Positions 9,682-19,427 of a stretch of DNA of 64,000 bases are shown in pieces; position 1 is the stretch's first letter; each line of letters begins with the position of its first letter. The notes beneath the pieces are model-generated. The model worked only from the letters and a program-made list of their open reading frames with translations, made no database searches and was not told where the DNA came from. Origin of the DNA: Photobacterium chitinilyticum (GTDB taxonomy: Bacteria > Pseudomonadota > Gammaproteobacteria > Enterobacterales > Vibrionaceae); the NCBI RefSeq assembly GCF_004104355.1, contig NZ_RJLM01000003.1:62001-126000 (forward strand). Reading direction: 5' to 3'. Position numbers and translations under genes: made by a program.

Positions 9682-10014
9682 ATGAATATACTGATTGAGT
9701 TTCTAGCAGATTCCGGCCAATTCATCCGCCCTTGGCTTAGTGAAATTTCAACGGCAATGATTGCTTGCCTGCTTGTTGTTTTCGGTGCTGATATTAACCG
9801 GCTACTCAGACGGCAACTATCTGGGACCAATTTTGTAATACGGACCCTTGTGTTTATCCTGGTCAACGCTTTTGGTTATGGCTTTCTGATTATCACGGTT
9901 TCACCTTGGTTGGCCAATCAGCTCAGTCATATTCCCAGCCAATGGTTAATATGTCTGGTTGCAGCGACTTTTATCTTTATAGGCACATGGGCACAACGCA
10001 ACAGACAAGCCTAG
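9682..10014 (+). CDS. DUF3392-type inner membrane protein
   Basis: A 110-residue protein with three predicted membrane segments (about 20-37, 53-72 and 86-103) separated by short charged loops. It resembles the DUF3392 family of small proteins found in Vibrionaceae and relatives; function is unknown. It converges with the malic enzyme gene and shares a bidirectional terminator with it. Confidence 0.8.
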   Translation: MNILIEFLADSGQFIRPWLSEISTAMIACLLVVFGADINRLLRRQLSGTNFVIRTLVFILVNAFGYGFLIITVSPWLANQLSHIPSQWLICLVAATFIFIGTWAQRNRQA

Positions 10015-10040
10015 AACGAGATACAAAAACTGACAAAAAT

Positions 10041-10066
10041 AAAGCCCGGCAATTTAGCCGGGCTTT
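10041..10066. terminator. Bidirectional terminator between DUF3392 gene and maeA
   Basis: AAAGCCCGGC, a 6-base loop and GCCGGGCTTT form a perfect 10-bp stem. A and T runs flank both sides, so it can stop transcription from either direction. Confidence 0.93.
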
Positions 10067-10112
10067 ATTTTTGTTCAACGAGCATTTTTCTACAGTTACG
10101 GAACCTGCGCTG

Positions 10113-11828
10113 TTACACTCTGCGATAAGGCAGGTAAGCTGGCTCCCACATATGTTCAGCTAGCTCCTGTTCAACATCTTTGCCTCGCAAAATACTATTA
10201 GGATCCGTTGCCTGCATATTGTGCAAAATGCTGGTAGCAACACGTAGTGAGACTTCTTTTAGCTCACTGATCCGTGGATAGACACAACCCACAGCCAAAT
10301 CCTCCTCAGACACACATTCAGCCAATGCATAAGAAGCCATGGTGAACATATCGAGAGTGATTTTCTTCGAACGTGAAACAATGGCAGCAAGACCTACACC
10401 AGGGAAGATAAACACATTATTACCTTGTCCAATCCGGTATTCATAACCATTGTAACTAACATTATCAAATGGGCTGCCTGTCGCCACGATCGCCTGTCCG
10501 TCACTCCATTTATAAATATCTTCTGGTAGTGCTTCACAGTTGGCTGTCGGATTCGATAACGGGAATACCATCGGACGCTTGGTATATTCCATCATTTTCT
10601 GGACATGCTCTTCTTTGAACGCACCGCCAATACCACTCGTACCAAGCAAAACCGTAACCGGATGGTTATCAATTAGCTCGGTCAAAGATACTTTACCCAA
10701 CACCTCGGTATGCCAATTGTCTGCCAACGAACGAGGCTTCGCATACCGTTTCTTATATTCATCCAGCCCTTCACGATCATCAAAAACCAAACCTTGAGAG
10801 TCAAGAATGAAAATCCTGTCTCGAGCTGCCGTGTGAGAACAGCCTTCTTTTAGCAAACCGGCATAGATCTGGTCAGCAACCCCTACCCCTCCAGCACCAG
10901 CTCCATAAACCACATAGGTTTGATCAACTAATGACTCACCTTTGATTTTGACTGCGCCTAAAATACCGGCAAGAACCACCGAACCTGTACCCTGAATATC
11001 ATCGTTAAATGATGGTAAGAAATCTTCGTAATCGGCCAAATTATCAAAAGCATTCGACTTGCTAAAATCTTCCCACTGCAAAACAGCTTTCGGGAAGTGT
11101 TGCTTCACCTGACGAACAAATTTCTTGATGAAGGTTTTGTATTCTTCGCCACGCATACGCTTGCGCGGTACACCCAAATACATAGGATCATCCAACAAGT
11201 CCTGATTGTCGGTACCCACATCCAGTGCGATTGGCAAGCAGTGTGCAGGATGGATCCCCGCTCCCAATGTATAAAGCGACAGCTTGCCAATCGGAATTCC
11301 CATTCCGCCAACACCCTGATCACCCAGCCCCAAGATTCCCTGGCTATCTGTTACCACAATTATTTTAATATCTTTACCGGTAAAATGGCGGGCCTGCTCG
11401 GCCATGCTTTCTACATTGTCTTCAGTGATATATAAACCACGGGCTTTCTGGTAGCGGTGGCTGAACTCCTGACAGGCTTTACCGACTGTCGGGGTGTAAA
11501 TAATCGGCGTCATTTCTTCAATATGGCGAGACAACAACGCATAAAAGAGGGTTTCATTACGATCCTGGAGGGCACGCAAGAACAGGTATTTCTCAATATC
11601 AGTCGATGCATTTCTAAAGCCGTCGTAAACACGATTGAGCTGGTCATCAAATGTTTGGACGCGCGGGGGTAACAAGCCACTCAGCTGAAAAGCCTCTCTT
11701 TCCTCGTAGGTAAATGCAGTACTTTTGTTGAGTGTCCGGTCGTTAAGCAACTCTGTTCCCGTCAAAGAAACAGGTCTGAACTCATTGCCATCTTCATCTT
11801 TCCAACGCAGATATTTGCCTATCGTCAT
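10113..11828 (-). CDS. maeA: NAD-dependent malic enzyme
   Basis: A 571-residue protein, close to the 565 residues of E. coli MaeA (SfcA). It oxidatively decarboxylates malate to pyruvate. PIIYTPTVGKACQEFSHRYQ is the N-terminal malic enzyme block, VYGAGAGGVGVADQI the dinucleotide-binding loop and FIFPGVGLAAIVSRSKKIT the C-terminal signature. The start has a strong GGAGGGA 5 bases upstream. Single gene with its own terminator. Confidence 0.96.
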   Translation of the reverse strand: MTIGKYLRWKDEDGNEFRPVSLTGTELLNDRTLNKSTAFTYEEREAFQLSGLLPPRVQTFDDQLNRVYDGFRNASTDIEKYLFLRALQDRNETLFYALLSRHIEEMTPIIYTPTVGKACQEFSHRYQKARGLYITEDNVESMAEQARHFTGKDIKIIVVTDSQGILGLGDQGVGGMGIPIGKLSLYTLGAGIHPAHCLPIALDVGTDNQDLLDDPMYLGVPRKRMRGEEYKTFIKKFVRQVKQHFPKAVLQWEDFSKSNAFDNLADYEDFLPSFNDDIQGTGSVVLAGILGAVKIKGESLVDQTYVVYGAGAGGVGVADQIYAGLLKEGCSHTAARDRIFILDSQGLVFDDREGLDEYKKRYAKPRSLADNWHTEVLGKVSLTELIDNHPVTVLLGTSGIGGAFKEEHVQKMMEYTKRPMVFPLSNPTANCEALPEDIYKWSDGQAIVATGSPFDNVSYNGYEYRIGQGNNVFIFPGVGLAAIVSRSKKITLDMFTMASYALAECVSEEDLAVGCVYPRISELKEVSLRVATSILHNMQATDPNSILRGKDVEQELAEHMWEPAYLPYRRV

Positions 11829-12008
11829 GGTATCCCTCCAGTCTTATTTTTGACTATCAGTCCTCATGAAATTTCTGTGGCGATGACAGACAATTGGAGG
11901 GCTGACATTGACTCCGTTAGGAGATAACGAAAGATTCTACGCCCTTAGTTGGATGAAAAATGTGATATTCGGAGAATAATTAGTTGATTTTATGGTAATT
12001 ATTTTAAT

Positions 12009-12037
12009 GAAGAACCCGCTTGGGTACCGGGTTCTTC
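12009..12037 (-). terminator. Hairpin after the lipoprotein gene
   Basis: GAAGAACCC and GGGTTCTTC form a 9-bp stem 6 bases past the stop of the minus-strand lipoprotein gene. The following sequence is A/T-rich rather than a clean T-run, so it is a probable rather than certain terminator. Confidence 0.6.
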
Positions 12038-12042
12038 AAATA

Positions 12043-12990
12043 TTAGAATTTGAACGTTCGACCACTGGCGGTTAATACTTCACCAACAAAACTCGAATCA
12101 ATGGTTAGCTGGTCACCGGCCTTTTCGGGGTCGTCTTCGCCGCCATTACATACTAAGACGATGTCATAACTACCTAGCGGCACATAACCAATCTCAAACT
12201 TGCCAGAAATAAGATCAACCCCTGCCGAAGTATATGGTTCGCTTGAGGATCCTAAATCCCCGTGCGCACCACCTGTAGGGGCACTATACACATAGACGAA
12301 CGCATCATCGATAATGTTGCCACACGCACCACCTCCCAGCTCTACTTCACCGGAGATCGTTGCAACGTCTTGATTGTTTACCAAACGAATACCACGAGGC
12401 TTCAGCTGATAACCGTTGGCGTTTTCAACCATACTTTTACGCAGATCGAACTCAAGAGTATAGGCTTGGGTTGCATCAGCCACCACATCAAAACCATCAA
12501 GCTTCAATTCTCCGCTCGGAACACGAATTCCCTCAGTTGCGTTCGTATCAGTAACAACATGCGAGTAAGGTGTTCCATCAGTGTAATTACCTTTCTCAAG
12601 CACAGACAAACGCATCTGAGTGTATTGGCCAGCTTCCATCTGCTCGTCACTTAGCACCTGCAAAAACTGTTCGCCTTGATAAGCCATCAAGTTGATAACC
12701 ATAAATTCAGGGTTACCGTTATTATCAACTGGGATAGCATGTCCATCAGGGACACACTCAGCAGAACCTTGATCCGCAGCAAAAGACGTTGTTCCCCAGT
12801 TAGATTCATTACCGTTTATGTGATGTACCGTGATCTTGTCGAAAGCAACGCAAACTTTTTTCAGACCGTCGACAGGCGCATCCGAGAATGCCAAATTGAA
12901 CTTTCCACTGTTGCTACTACTTTCCGATGAACCTGAATCACATCCTACTAACGCCAAACTAACTAAACTGGCAATGACCAACTTGCGCAT
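12043..12990 (-). CDS. DUF4382-type lipoprotein
   Basis: A 315-residue secreted lipoprotein. The lipobox is LALVGC with the lipidated Cys at residue 17, followed by a Ser-rich linker. FNLAFSDAPVDGLKKVCVAF is typical of the DUF4382 domain, which comes next. The last third is a separate beta-rich region (GEVELGGGACGNIIDDAFVY, then a C-terminal SFVGEVLTASGRTFKF). I prefer the ATG at 12990 (GAGAG upstream) over an in-frame TTG at 13005. Function unknown; DUF4382 proteins are thought to be surface or periplasmic. No partner gene is evident. Confidence 0.82.
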   Translation of the reverse strand: MRKLVIASLVSLALVGCDSGSSESSSNSGKFNLAFSDAPVDGLKKVCVAFDKITVHHINGNESNWGTTSFAADQGSAECVPDGHAIPVDNNGNPEFMVINLMAYQGEQFLQVLSDEQMEAGQYTQMRLSVLEKGNYTDGTPYSHVVTDTNATEGIRVPSGELKLDGFDVVADATQAYTLEFDLRKSMVENANGYQLKPRGIRLVNNQDVATISGEVELGGGACGNIIDDAFVYVYSAPTGGAHGDLGSSSEPYTSAGVDLISGKFEIGYVPLGSYDIVLVCNGGEDDPEKAGDQLTIDSSFVGEVLTASGRTFKF

Positions 12991-13166
12991 TGATAAAACT
13001 CTCAATAATTAATCCTGACCGGAAGAATACCCATCTTTACATTATTCCCAAAACCGATAGTTCCCGTCTGGCGCAAGTCTGACAGAGATTTTACATAACG
13101 ATACTCAAGTGACCTAAATAAGCAAAATAGTGCTTCCCGATAAACGAGTTAGTGCTTTCTAACAAA

Positions 13167-13191
13167 AGAAGCCTCACTGCGTGAGGCTTCT
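13167..13191 (-). terminator. Terminator of the selA-selB operon
   Basis: AGAAGCCTCA and TGAGGCTTCT form a 10-bp stem with a 5-base loop. On the minus strand it is followed by TTTTG. It lies 46 bases past the selB stop. Confidence 0.85.
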
Positions 13192-13236
13192 GGAAGAATC
13201 ATGATAGTTAGTGTAAAACAGCCGTCTCTAACCGTA

Positions 13237-15042
13237 TTAAGCAGCCACCTTTTCCGGTGTACGTAATACCTGGCGATCATTATCAACCCGCTTGATCCAG
13301 CCATCGGACTCCATACGGTTCAATACCGGAATCATATACTTTCGTGACAGACCGGTTCGGTCACGGGCATCAGAAATCTTAAAACGCTCGTTAACTTCTC
13401 GTCCCTCGATGATCTCGTTGACCAACTCATCATAAAGGCCTTTTTCATAGTAAATTTTGCCTTCGAGAGGCACAACAAAACCAAGCCTAACCAAGTTTCT
13501 TAGCTCTTTCTGAGCACCTGGAATTTTCTCTTTATCGGCTTCATAACCTTGCTTCTCGGCCCGAGTCAGTCGCTCAAGGATCTGTTTTGCCGTTGGTGAT
13601 AGCTGGGCTTCACTGCGTCCATTTCCAAGCGAGAAAAGCTCACCGCTCAGCTTTAGTTTCCCTTCTTCAACAAGCTCCTGTAGCAATGCCGACAAGACAT
13701 CAATTGGCATCTGAAGCTTGCCACTGAGTTCATTGGCAGACAAATCAATCTGCTCTTGCTTGAGAATCGATTCTATTGCTTGATGAGAGCTGTTATAACA
13801 CTCTTCGGTAAACAACCAATCACTGCAAGCTTTATACCCAGCTTCATCAAGCTGGTGATCACCTCGCTTAGCGTAGCCATACAACGACATGTTAATCGTG
13901 ACATAGTCTTCCCATGACGGCAGATCTGGCATTGCCATTAACAAATCATACAGCTTATTGCGATATTGCTTGGCAGCTTCCCCTCCCCATACAATTGCAC
14001 CACAATTGATAATGCTACTGCCACCATGCTGGATGAGCAATGCGCGCTGATTCCAGAAACAACAGGCCGGCTCTTTCAAGCGCAGACGAGCGAGGTTAGT
14101 TCCTTTGAACACAAATATTTTGGCGAGCGTATTAAAGGTGCCAAATGCCACTTCTACCTCGCTGTTATTACGACATTTATTCTCAAACAACATGCCGTCG
14201 AGCCGCACAATCAATTCATCAACAACAAAGCCGGACTCGTTCGAGGCCATCAGGCAAAACCCGCGCTCAACCTCTTTTTTCTTCACACCTTTCAGTGCAA
14301 TTGCAACCCGTGATACTGGCTCCGCCGTCTCGATATTCTGGTGATAGGACTGCAAGCTTTTTACCTGAACCTCCCTCCCTGACGGTTGAAGGATCAGCTT
14401 CTGTCCGACATGAAACTCACCACCGCACAAGCTGCCTGTCACGGTCGTACCCACGCCGTTTACCGTGAACACCCGGTCAATATATAAATGAGCCTGGCGC
14501 TGCATTGCCGTCTGTTGACGTTTTTCATTTGAATGATTATCGAGTTTCCGGCAGATATGGTAGCGTAGCTCATCGATTCCTTTTTGCTGATGGGCAGATA
14601 CCACCATTGAGTCTGGAATAAAGCCTGCAATTTCAAGGAACTGTTCCAGCGCTTCTTCCTCAACCAGCGCCAACATCTCATCATCGACCAAATCAGATTT
14701 GGAGATCACCAAGGTAACGTTGTCGATACCCATCGATGCAATAACCTTTAAGTGGTCAGTTGACATTTGCATCCAGCCTTCATCGGCTGCGACAACAAAC
14801 AGCACCATATCGAGGCTCCATACCCCCGCCACCATATTACGAATAAATCGCTCGTGGCCCGGTACATCAATAACCCCAACAGGCGTACCGTCTTGATGCT
14901 TAAAAAATGCAAAACCAAGATCAATCGTCATCCCGCGCTTCTTTTCCTGTGGCAGGTGCGCGGTATCTATTCCTGTCAGGGCCTTAATTAATGCTGACTT
15001 GCCATGATCGACATGCCCAGCCGTTCCGACGACATAACTCAT
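13237..15042 (-). CDS. selB: Selenocysteine-specific elongation factor SelB
   Basis: A 601-residue translational GTPase. The N-terminal G1 motif is GTAGHVDHGKSALIKALTG, followed by KKRGMTIDLGFAFF (G2) and DVPGHERFIRNMVAG (G3). A four-winged-helix C-terminal half (about residue 370 on) binds the SECIS hairpin of mRNA. SelB brings Sec-tRNA to in-frame UGA codons. Its ATG overlaps the selA stop codon by 4 bases (ATGA), so the two are translationally coupled. The four UGA-containing genes in this window are its evident substrates. Confidence 0.97.
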   Translation of the reverse strand: MSYVVGTAGHVDHGKSALIKALTGIDTAHLPQEKKRGMTIDLGFAFFKHQDGTPVGVIDVPGHERFIRNMVAGVWSLDMVLFVVAADEGWMQMSTDHLKVIASMGIDNVTLVISKSDLVDDEMLALVEEEALEQFLEIAGFIPDSMVVSAHQQKGIDELRYHICRKLDNHSNEKRQQTAMQRQAHLYIDRVFTVNGVGTTVTGSLCGGEFHVGQKLILQPSGREVQVKSLQSYHQNIETAEPVSRVAIALKGVKKKEVERGFCLMASNESGFVVDELIVRLDGMLFENKCRNNSEVEVAFGTFNTLAKIFVFKGTNLARLRLKEPACCFWNQRALLIQHGGSSIINCGAIVWGGEAAKQYRNKLYDLLMAMPDLPSWEDYVTINMSLYGYAKRGDHQLDEAGYKACSDWLFTEECYNSSHQAIESILKQEQIDLSANELSGKLQMPIDVLSALLQELVEEGKLKLSGELFSLGNGRSEAQLSPTAKQILERLTRAEKQGYEADKEKIPGAQKELRNLVRLGFVVPLEGKIYYEKGLYDELVNEIIEGREVNERFKISDARDRTGLSRKYMIPVLNRMESDGWIKRVDNDRQVLRTPEKVAA

Positions 15043-16406
15043 AACAACACCTCCGCCAGCTGGCTACGTAGATAAGAGATTTCAGCTTCTTCTATCGTGG
15101 CAAGATTAAGCTGCACTCTGTCATGTTTAATCACTCCGATCACTGGCAACGGCCAGCGGCGCATTACTTGTAATAACTTCTCGGCCGAGCGCTTGTTTTG
15201 ACCATTATCAGCCATGATCTCAACTGACCATGATGGATCGCTTTGATCCGGCAGTGAACCTCCCCCCACGGTCATCTCTGAACGAACGGCCCGAACTTGA
15301 TCGCCAAACCCATCCGATAGCAAACGTGCTCTTCTCTCAAGCTCTGATTCACAGAGTGAACGCTTGCTTTCAGCAACACCCTGCCCGCTTTCAAGTTGAT
15401 TCAGCTTGCGTACCACCAGCTCTTCAAGTAACGAATACACAATTCTGCTTGGTCTGAATGCCCGCATCATTGGGTTTGTTTCAAGCTGCTTGATCAACGA
15501 TTGCTTACCGGTTACCAGTCCCGCCTGCGGGCCACCCAGTATCTTGTCCCCCGAGAAACAAACAATATCGGCGCCTGATTGGATATAACTGGCGACCGTA
15601 GGCTCATCAGGCATATCTTCGAAAGTCGTTCCTGATCCCTGATCGACAGCAAGGACGACATGATCAGGAAGATCCCGTGCTAACTCCTTGATATCAGCTG
15701 ATTCCGTAAAGCCACGGATCTTGAAGTTGGAGGTATGAACAATCAATACCATTGCAGTATTTTCAGTTACCGCATCAAGGTAGTCCTTCGCCGTTGTAAT
15801 GTTAGTCGTTCCGACCTCCACCAGCTTGGCACCAGAGAGTGCCAGAATATCTGGAATTCGGAATCCTCCACCAATCTGAATCTGTTCGCCACGGGAAACA
15901 ATAACTTCTTTGCCTTTAGCCAACTCATGCAACATCAGGTAAATTGACGATGCATTATTGTTAACGACCAAGGTGTCCTCACCTTTGACCAGATACTGCA
16001 TCAACTGCTGCAACATCCCCTTACGCTTACCGCGCTTTCCGGTATGTAGGTCAATTTCAAGGTTGTTGTAATGCGTATTTACCTCGCTGACGCTTTGCCA
16101 TAACTCAGCATCTAACGGAGAGCGCCCCAAATTAGTATGAACAATAACGCCAGTTCCGTTTACAACACGCTGAAGACGCTGCTGATTCATTACCCAGCAG
16201 CCTTGTTCGATATAGTCGTAAAGCAACTCTAAAGAGAACGGAACACCATCAGGATCGCTTAAGTGCTTTTTTTTATAAGTTTGTACCTGTTCACGAACAA
16301 TATCAGTCACGACCGGGCGACTTAATCTTTCGATATAAGGAGACAAAAAAGCTTGCTGAAGGATTTTTTCGATTTGTGGAATAGAAGATAAGGTGCTTAC
16401 TGTCAT
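15039..16406 (-). CDS. selA: L-seryl-tRNA(Sec) selenium transferase SelA
   Basis: A 455-residue PLP enzyme that converts Ser-tRNA(Sec) to Sec-tRNA(Sec) with selenophosphate. GTGVIVHTNLGRSPL and CFSGDKILGGPQAG (the PLP lysine block) are conserved. I set the start at the ATG of MTVSTLSSI (16406), which has GGGG about 10 bases upstream; the frame is open another 15 codons. Its stop overlaps selB. The substrate tRNA gene selC lies 331 bases upstream on the same strand. Confidence 0.96.
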   Translation of the reverse strand: MTVSTLSSIPQIEKILQQAFLSPYIERLSRPVVTDIVREQVQTYKKKHLSDPDGVPFSLELLYDYIEQGCWVMNQQRLQRVVNGTGVIVHTNLGRSPLDAELWQSVSEVNTHYNNLEIDLHTGKRGKRKGMLQQLMQYLVKGEDTLVVNNNASSIYLMLHELAKGKEVIVSRGEQIQIGGGFRIPDILALSGAKLVEVGTTNITTAKDYLDAVTENTAMVLIVHTSNFKIRGFTESADIKELARDLPDHVVLAVDQGSGTTFEDMPDEPTVASYIQSGADIVCFSGDKILGGPQAGLVTGKQSLIKQLETNPMMRAFRPSRIVYSLLEELVVRKLNQLESGQGVAESKRSLCESELERRARLLSDGFGDQVRAVRSEMTVGGGSLPDQSDPSWSVEIMADNGQNKRSAEKLLQVMRRWPLPVIGVIKHDRVQLNLATIEEAEISYLRSQLAEVLL

Positions 16407-16736
16407 AATCAAGCCCCGGTTGAAAATTAATGAAAACAGAAACTCAATCAATACTCAGAGTAAACCAGTTCTCGATTTATTTCAGGTAACTAATTGAGAA
16501 ACCATTCAAGAGAATGTTTTGAATTTTTTCAGAGGGCTATGTATGGAAGAGTTCAGAGGCCAGTATAAAGATGAAAACTAACTTTCTATTATTAGTTGGC
16601 GAGTAACATTGCCACCGTCATTCTTCTTCTAACCCTGACTAAAACAAGTATAGATATTTAATATATACTCATTCTTAATAATTAGTCTCTATAACGTTTA
16701 TGAATTGACAATATAGTGATTGTCACGTTAAAGAGT
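16407..16736. other. selC-selA intergenic region
   Basis: No gene seen on either strand. The stretch is AT-rich and presumably holds a promoter for selA-selB, unless the operon is read through from selC. I could not identify a clear -35/-10 pair. Confidence 0.5.
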
Positions 16737-16828
16737 TGGCGGAAGGAGCAGGAATCGAACCTGCCAAAGCCTATTCAGCTCACGTCGGTTTTGAAGACCG
16801 GGAGGGCCACCAGACCCCATCCACTTCC
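16737..16828 (-). tRNA. selC: tRNA-Sec (selC), anticodon TCA
   Basis: A 92-base tRNA gene with encoded CCA. On the minus strand it starts GGAAGTGG, has a TCA anticodon (complement at 16792-16794) in the loop GTCTTCAAAAC, a long variable arm, the T-arm GCAGGTTCGATTCCTGC and ends CCTTCCGCCA. The 8-bp acceptor stem has one mismatch. Length and long extra arm match tRNA-Sec (95 bases in E. coli). It reads UGA as selenocysteine. Confidence 0.96.
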
Positions 16829-17217
16829 GCGTTTTGATGAGGCCAATATACCGAATAAGATTATGATTTAAAAGTGCTTAACAGAGATTCTGTGAGCTTT
16901 TCAGCAAAGATGATCATATATGAAACTTCTTTCCAAATTGGTTATCTGGCTAACATTTTTTATCACCAGATACCGATAGTAACACGTTAATTTACCCATA
17001 AATAAAACAGCAGAGTCACATCTTTTTCACATTAGCCGTTAACAAATTCATGATGGACATTAGTTATCCTAATATTGTTTAACAAATAGCAAAAATAAGA
17101 TGTTTGCCAGTAATTAATAACTTTACTTTTATTATAATAATAATCACCAACTGAACGCTTTATAACCATCTGAGCAGTAAACCTTTTATTGTTATGGTTA
17201 TATTTAGGGATATAAAA
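16829..17217. other. Divergent intergenic region between selC and grdX
   Basis: No gene seen. The stretch is AT-rich and must carry the promoters of selC (minus) and grdX (plus). No operator or riboswitch-like structure was recognised. Confidence 0.45.
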
Positions 17218-17643
17218 ATGAGATACGACAAACTTGAGATCATTACTAACAATCCAAGCATTGCAGATTTAAACACTTCAATAAAGTATACCCAGCGAAA
17301 CCATATCGAAGATGTATTGATGCTAACCAGAGATAAAATACATCTTGGCGGAAAGCTTATCTCCCACCCTCTCGCGGGTAGTGTCAAACCTCATGAAACA
17401 CCCTATCGCAGTATTATTGTGTTTAATAACCATGACGAACTGGATATGGAATCTTTGAGCACTATCGAGCAGGCAATCGAACGTTATCAGGCTCTTTGTA
17501 AGGCTAACCCCAAACACTTAACTCTCACGAATGAAGAGATTGGCGTTCAGTTTCCTGAAAAGCAAAGGACTGATTTTGGTTTCATTGATCTACAGCTAAT
17601 CAAATCCTGTCTCGACTCACTTGGCTTCAAGGGCCTTAGCTAA
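17218..17643 (+). CDS. grdX: GrdX family protein
   Basis: A 141-residue protein. LEIITNNPSIADL at the N-terminus and HLGGKLISHPLAGSVKPHET at about residues 42-61 with PYRSIIVF match the GrdX family, small proteins of unknown function that accompany glycine reductase operons in clostridia. Start chosen at 17218 because AGGGA lies 7 bases upstream; an earlier in-frame ATG (17194) lacks one. It lies between selC and grdB but on the strand opposite to all the other grd genes, so it has its own promoter. Confidence 0.85.
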   Translation: MRYDKLEIITNNPSIADLNTSIKYTQRNHIEDVLMLTRDKIHLGGKLISHPLAGSVKPHETPYRSIIVFNNHDELDMESLSTIEQAIERYQALCKANPKHLTLTNEEIGVQFPEKQRTDFGFIDLQLIKSCLDSLGFKGLS

Positions 17644-17660
17644 ATTCCCCCTTCCGCAAA

Positions 17661-17690
17661 ACGTCATCCCCGCAAAGGCGGGGATCCTTT
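17661..17690. repeat. GC-rich palindrome after grdX
   Basis: ATCCCCGC (17666-17673) and GCGGGGAT (17678-17685) form an 8-bp perfect hairpin within the context CGTCATCCCCGC. This motif is familiar as a dispersed intergenic palindrome in many gammaproteobacteria, and it may also end grdX transcription. Only one copy is in this window. From 17691 to 18056 I see no gene. Confidence 0.6.
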
Positions 17691-18056
17691 ACCAGCTTAC
17701 TATCTCCAGCTTCAGGTTATTAAGTCATCGTTGAACCAGGTATGACCAACCCCATCTAGCTTCCCCTTTTATAAACTCTTTCGATCTCAATAAATTATTG
17801 AACAAGGGGAAGGACTTTCTCTGATGTTGAACTATCACCACTCATATACAGTCGCAGCTGTTAACGGTGATGACTAACTTCCTACTGATGAAGAACCTAC
17901 AGGCACAGTGGATAACTCTCCCCCTAAAGTGAAGTTCTAACTTGGCAACAACTGTTACCAGAAGGGGGAGCTGGAGGGGATTGAAAGCTCGGAGCTAACG
18001 ACTCTCACACTAGATAGAAAATCTCCATCTTCCAGTTTCGGAATGCAGAAACAAAA

Positions 18057-18084
18057 AAAGCCAACCGAAAAACCGGTTGGCTTT
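18057..18084 (-). terminator. Terminator of the glycine reductase operon
   Basis: AAAGCCAACCG and CGGTTGGCTTT form an 11-bp perfect stem with a 6-base loop. On the minus strand it ends in a long T-run, 31 bases past the grdB stop. Confidence 0.94.
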
Positions 18085-18114
18085 AGTGCTTCTTGCTCTA
18101 TTGTTTTCTAATAT

Positions 18115-19413
18115 TTAGAACACAGTCTGCTCATCGATCTTAGTCTGAAGTGCACCTAGTGCTTTTTCAACTAGCTGACGACGTGCATACTTCTCTTCTT
18201 TCGGCTGCATCTTAGGATCACCCAGTGGGTGAGGGATCGCAATTGCAGGAACGATACGGTTTGCACCGACCGTTTTAGAGATAGGCACGACAGTTAGAAC
18301 GTGAACTACAGGCATTACTTTCTCGATTTCTTTAAGCATCGTTGCACCGCAACGAGTACAAGTTCCTCAAGTGGAAGTAAATATGGCTGCGGTAACCCCA
18401 GCCTTCTGAAGTTTCATCGCAATCTCTGCGCCGTATTCTTTCGCCTTCGCGACCGCCGTACCGTTACCGACCGTGGTGTAGAACATGTCATGCAGGCTTC
18501 CGATAACACCTTCTCGTTCCATGTCTCGCAACACGTCGACTGGAAGAACTCGGTTAGGGTCCTGGTTACAAGCAACTGGGTCATATCCACCGTGTGCTGT
18601 TTCATGAGTCTCTTCCGTCAAGGTTTCCAAACCACGAATACTATACTCGCCATACTTAGATGCACTTGAAGATTCGATATGGTCAGGGTTACCTTTAGGA
18701 ACTACACCACCTGATGTCACTAGCGCAATCTTAGCTGTGCTCATCATTTCAACTGGCGGCTGAGGATCAACACGGTCAAACACCGGCATAGGATATTCAG
18801 TCGTAAACTCAGGTCCTGCCAGCTTGGCAATCAGCAAGTCAACTGCACGCTCTGCACCACGTTTTTCTGCGAAGAAATTCACGCGGATACCACGAGGCAT
18901 ATAACCCGCTTCTTCTGGTGAACCAACGTCACCTTCCGTTTCAACATAGCGGTTAATCAGCTTAACCATCGCAGGTATGGCTTTACGCATGCTCGCTGCA
19001 CTGTTACCAGTTTCAACCATGTAAGCATACTGACGGAACAGTTCATAACCAGGGTTTTCCAGGTACATGCCTGAAATGGTGGTAATACCCATTTCGTGCG
19101 CAACTTTCGCCACGGTACCACAAGCCATACCATAACGACCGGCGTTGAAAGCAGGACCCGCAACAATCAGATCCGGTTTCAGCTGAGCTAGGATTTCTTG
19201 CAATCCATGGCAGCACAAGCTTTCATTTTCGTTGAAATAGGAGTCACCACAGATAATTGTATGCGTGATCTCAGCCTTGTCCTGTAGCATCGTGTTCACT
19301 TGTGAACCAACGCCAACAGTACCTTCTACCACTTCCATCGGAATGTGGGCCATCTCTTCGCCACCTTTTTGGGCGAAGAATTGGTTCAAGTAATAAACTA
19401 CTTTCAATGTCAT
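18115..19413 (-). CDS. grdB: Glycine reductase component B, selenoprotein subunit GrdB
   Basis: A 432-residue selenoprotein once the in-frame TGA at 18367-18369 is read as Sec349. Upstream of it the frame runs 348 codons; downstream it continues without interruption for 83. The flanks TST-U-GTCTRCGATMLKEIEK are the GrdB active site. GrdB with processed GrdE forms the substrate-specific component that binds glycine as a Schiff base and hands a carboxymethyl group to the selenium of GrdA. A perfect SECIS-like hairpin follows the TGA. It is the last gene of the operon, 14 bases after grdE, with GAGGAT before its ATG. A reader ignoring Sec would wrongly call two genes. Confidence 0.96.
18340..18369 (-). 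promoter_or_regulatory. bSECIS element of grdB with its UGA
   Basis: Twelve bases after the UGA codon (18367-18369) the mRNA can form CGUUGC-GGU-GCAACG, a perfect 6-bp stem with GGU in the loop (18340-18354). Bacterial SECIS hairpins sit at about this distance and use an apical GGU/GU for SelB binding. Function is inferred from position and shape. Confidence 0.8.
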
Positions 19414-19427
19414 GTGAGTATCCTCGC

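Noticed and set aside
16737-16828. Integration site for a mobile island at selC
   Set aside because: selC is a known integration target elsewhere, but no integrase, transposase or direct repeat of the tRNA end was seen here.
18115-18339. A separate 74-codon gene downstream of a 348-codon grdB
   Set aside because: The two are in one frame with a TGA between them at the known GrdB Sec position; it is one selenoprotein gene.
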